Source of the DNA: Cynocephalus volans
Taxonomy: Eukaryota > Chordata > Mammalia > Dermoptera > Cynocephalidae
Length of the DNA: 64,000 bases
NCBI RefSeq assembly: GCF_027409185.1
Contig: NC_084461.1
Location: 186,966,001 to 187,030,000 of the forward strand
Direction of reading: 5' to 3'
Shown: positions 62,222-64,000 of the stretch, in pieces
How the letters are laid out: each line of letters starts with the position of its first letter
Position numbering within the stretch: the stretch's first letter is position 1
Translations under genes and position numbers: made by a program
The notes under the pieces: generated by a model
Told to the model about the DNA's origin: nothing
The model's database searches: none
Seen by the model: only the letters and a program-made list of their open reading frames with translations

Positions 62222-63025
62222 TGTCTTGATCTGTTCCTGCTGCTATAACAAAATTCATGAAACTGGGTAGTTTATAAAGAAATTTATTTGCTCACAGTTC
62301 TGGAGGCTGGAAAGTCCTAGATATAAGGTGCTGGCAGATTCTATATCTTGTGAGATCTGCTCTCTGCTTCCAAGATGGCACTTTCTTGCTGTGTCCTCAC
62401 ATGGCAGAAGAGATGGAAGGGCCAGGTAACTCTCTGCAGCCTCTTCTGTAAGGACACTGTATTAGTCCGTTCCTGTTGCTTATAAGAAAATACCTGAAAC
62501 TGGGTGATTTATAAAGAAAAAGGACATTTATTGCTTATAGTTTCTGAGGCTCGGAAAGCCGAAGTCCATCTGGTGGTGGTGACAGTGATCCAGCGGTCTC
62601 ACATTGCAAGACGGTGGAAGCAGAGAGAGCAGAGAGAGAGAGAGACAGACTCCCTCCCTCTTCTTTTAAAGCTCTCAGAACCATGCCCCTGACCACCATT
62701 TTTAATCCATTCACCACTTCATGGCCCTATAACCTAATCACCTCTTCGAGGCCCCACCTTACAATTACCATAATAGGATTTCCCACCTTCTTTACAATCA
62801 CATTGGGGGCTAAGTTTCTAATACATAAAACTTGGGGCACACAATTTAGGCTTCAGGGAGTTTGGGGGGGACATAATTCAATCCACTACAGACACTAATC
62901 CCATTCATGAAGAGCCCTCATGACTTAATCACTTCCCAAAAGGTCCCACCTCTTAATACCATCACATTGGGTTTTAGCTTCCAACATATGAATTTTGGAA
63001 GGACACATATATTCAAACCATAGCA
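62222..63025 (-). mobile_element. MLT1-like MaLR LTR, split by a younger LTR
   Basis: TG...CA bounded, with a 5-bp duplication acatc at 62217-62221 and 63026-63030. On the minus strand it begins in the MLT1 style ('gctatggtttgaatatatgt'). It is interrupted at 62458-62895. Confidence 0.82.
62458..62890 (-). mobile_element. MST/THE1-like MaLR LTR nested in the MLT1-like LTR
   Basis: 433 bp, plus-strand ends TGTATTAGTCC...CCACTACA, with a 5-bp duplication gacac at 62453-62457 and 62891-62895. Contains an AG-rich stretch at 62626-62650 as in THE1/MST elements. Confidence 0.85.
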
Positions 63026-63439
63026 ACATCTACCATTCTTTTTGACTGTCCTATATAGGAACACCTTTCTGTTATTAGAAAAGTTATCCAAAACTGGGAT
63101 ATAAGGCAACAACGTGACCATGTCTTTTCAAAGATAAAACAATTATCTACGAGTCTATAATGATATAAATAAATCAAGGAGATGAATCACAGATGGCTCC
63201 TGGGATTTTGATGAAGCAACAGGATGGATGATGTGCAGTGAAGGAAGAGAAGTCTAGAGAGGGGAAGTCATGTGTCCTCTTTGGAACAAGTTAAGTTCAA
63301 GATTCCAATGGGCATCTATTCAATGTCAAATCAGCCATTGGATAGGAGTCCAGAGCTCAGGGATGAGGTCAGGTCTGGGTGGTCCATAGAACCCAAGATG
63401 TACAACAGAAGGGACATAGCCAGGAACCCCCTTCCACCC

Positions 63440-64000
63440 TGAACCCCAAGACACCCTCCACCCACTTAATCACTTCCCAAAAGGTCCCACCTCTTGATAC
63501 CTCTTGCCTCTTCTTATCCAAACTTCTTGACAGAGTGGTCTACACTCACTTTTTCCTCATTTCCCAGACCATAATACGGCTTCCATGCCCACTATTTATT
63601 CAAACTCCCCTAGCAAAATTCCTATGACCTCAGGGTGCCAAATCAAGTGAATCTCTTCAGGCTGTATCTTATTTGACCTTTTCATGGCTTGTGATGATGC
63701 CAACCATTTCCTCCTTCTTGAAAAACCACTTTTCATCTTGTCCCATGATGATACATCTTTCTGGTACTTTTTTCACCCCCCTCTTGAGTGTGGCTTCCTG
63801 GTGTTCTAGACCAAATCATCTTTCTCTCCTTGTCCTATTAATGGAGGTATGTGCTGGAACTCCACGCTTGACATCCAGATTCACACTGGTCATCTCTCGT
63901 GGGCTTACAGTTTGATCAACCACAATATATTGATGGCTTCCAAATTTATGTGTCTAGTTCCTTCCATCAGGCTCCAAATCCAGCCATCCAATGGCCTGCA
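63440..64000 (+). repeat. MLT1 scrap followed by L2 ORF relic
   Basis: About 40 bp at 63462-63502 repeats the MLT1 text of 62926. From about 63500 the sequence reads like an L2 ORF2 C-terminal region ('atcttatttgacctttt', 'ttcctccttcttgaaaaacc', 'ccaaatttatgtgtctag'), with broken frames. It runs to the window end. Confidence 0.6.

Noticed and set aside
61016-64000. IL31, which lies near LRRC43 in human
   Set aside because: I looked for its exons beyond the LRRC43 promoter and found only LINE-1, MaLR and L2 relics; it is probably outside the window.

Overview
This window is nuclear DNA from a placental mammal. It holds multi-exon genes with GT-AG introns, three CpG-island promoters, and an interspersed-repeat load of MIR, L2, old LINE-1, MaLR/ERVL and ERV1 LTRs and MER20. 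More than twenty copies of a tRNA-derived SINE also occur. That SINE matches tRNA-Ile (AAT) closely in its body and comes as monomers and head-to-tail dimers. From family knowledge, tRNA-Ile SINEs of this design are typical of colugos (Dermoptera, Galeopterus/Cynocephalus), so a colugo is the best guess. The source species is an inference, not proven. The gene content is that of human 12q24.31, shown here in the opposite orientation.

Layout: (1) 0.8-6.2 kb, plus strand: the last five coding exons of VPS33A (HOPS/CORVET Sec1/Munc18 subunit). (2) 6.2-10.6 kb: 3' flank and intergenic DNA. (3) 10.6-11.6 kb: a CpG island carrying a 44-codon single-pass membrane microprotein ORF, followed 405 bp later by the DIABLO (Smac) start codon. 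(4) 11.3-25.5 kb, plus strand: complete DIABLO, six coding exons, 237 residues, with the AVPI IAP-binding motif intact. (5) 25.8-29.6 kb, minus strand: B3GNT4, whose coding sequence sits in one exon, convergent with DIABLO. (6) 29.9-60.3 kb, minus strand: complete LRRC43, twelve coding exons, 658 residues. Its 3' end lies inside the CpG island that probably drives B3GNT4. (7) 60.5-64 kb: intergenic DNA made of a LINE-1 3' relic, nested MaLR LTRs and an L2 fragment.

The genes do not form a pathway. VPS33A acts in endolysosomal fusion, DIABLO in mitochondrial apoptosis, B3GNT4 in Golgi glycosylation, and LRRC43 is poorly characterised. The two largest DIABLO and LRRC43 introns (6.1 and 12.1 kb) are stacks of nested retroelements, many with readable target-site duplications.

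I see no mobile defence system, CRISPR array or other exotic module. The most notable items are the microprotein ORF upstream of DIABLO, a family of L1-derived non-autonomous elements with a GC-rich tandem-repeat core (SVA-like in layout), two retrocopies of unidentified transcripts with target-site duplications, and an expanded lysine-rich coding repeat in LRRC43.
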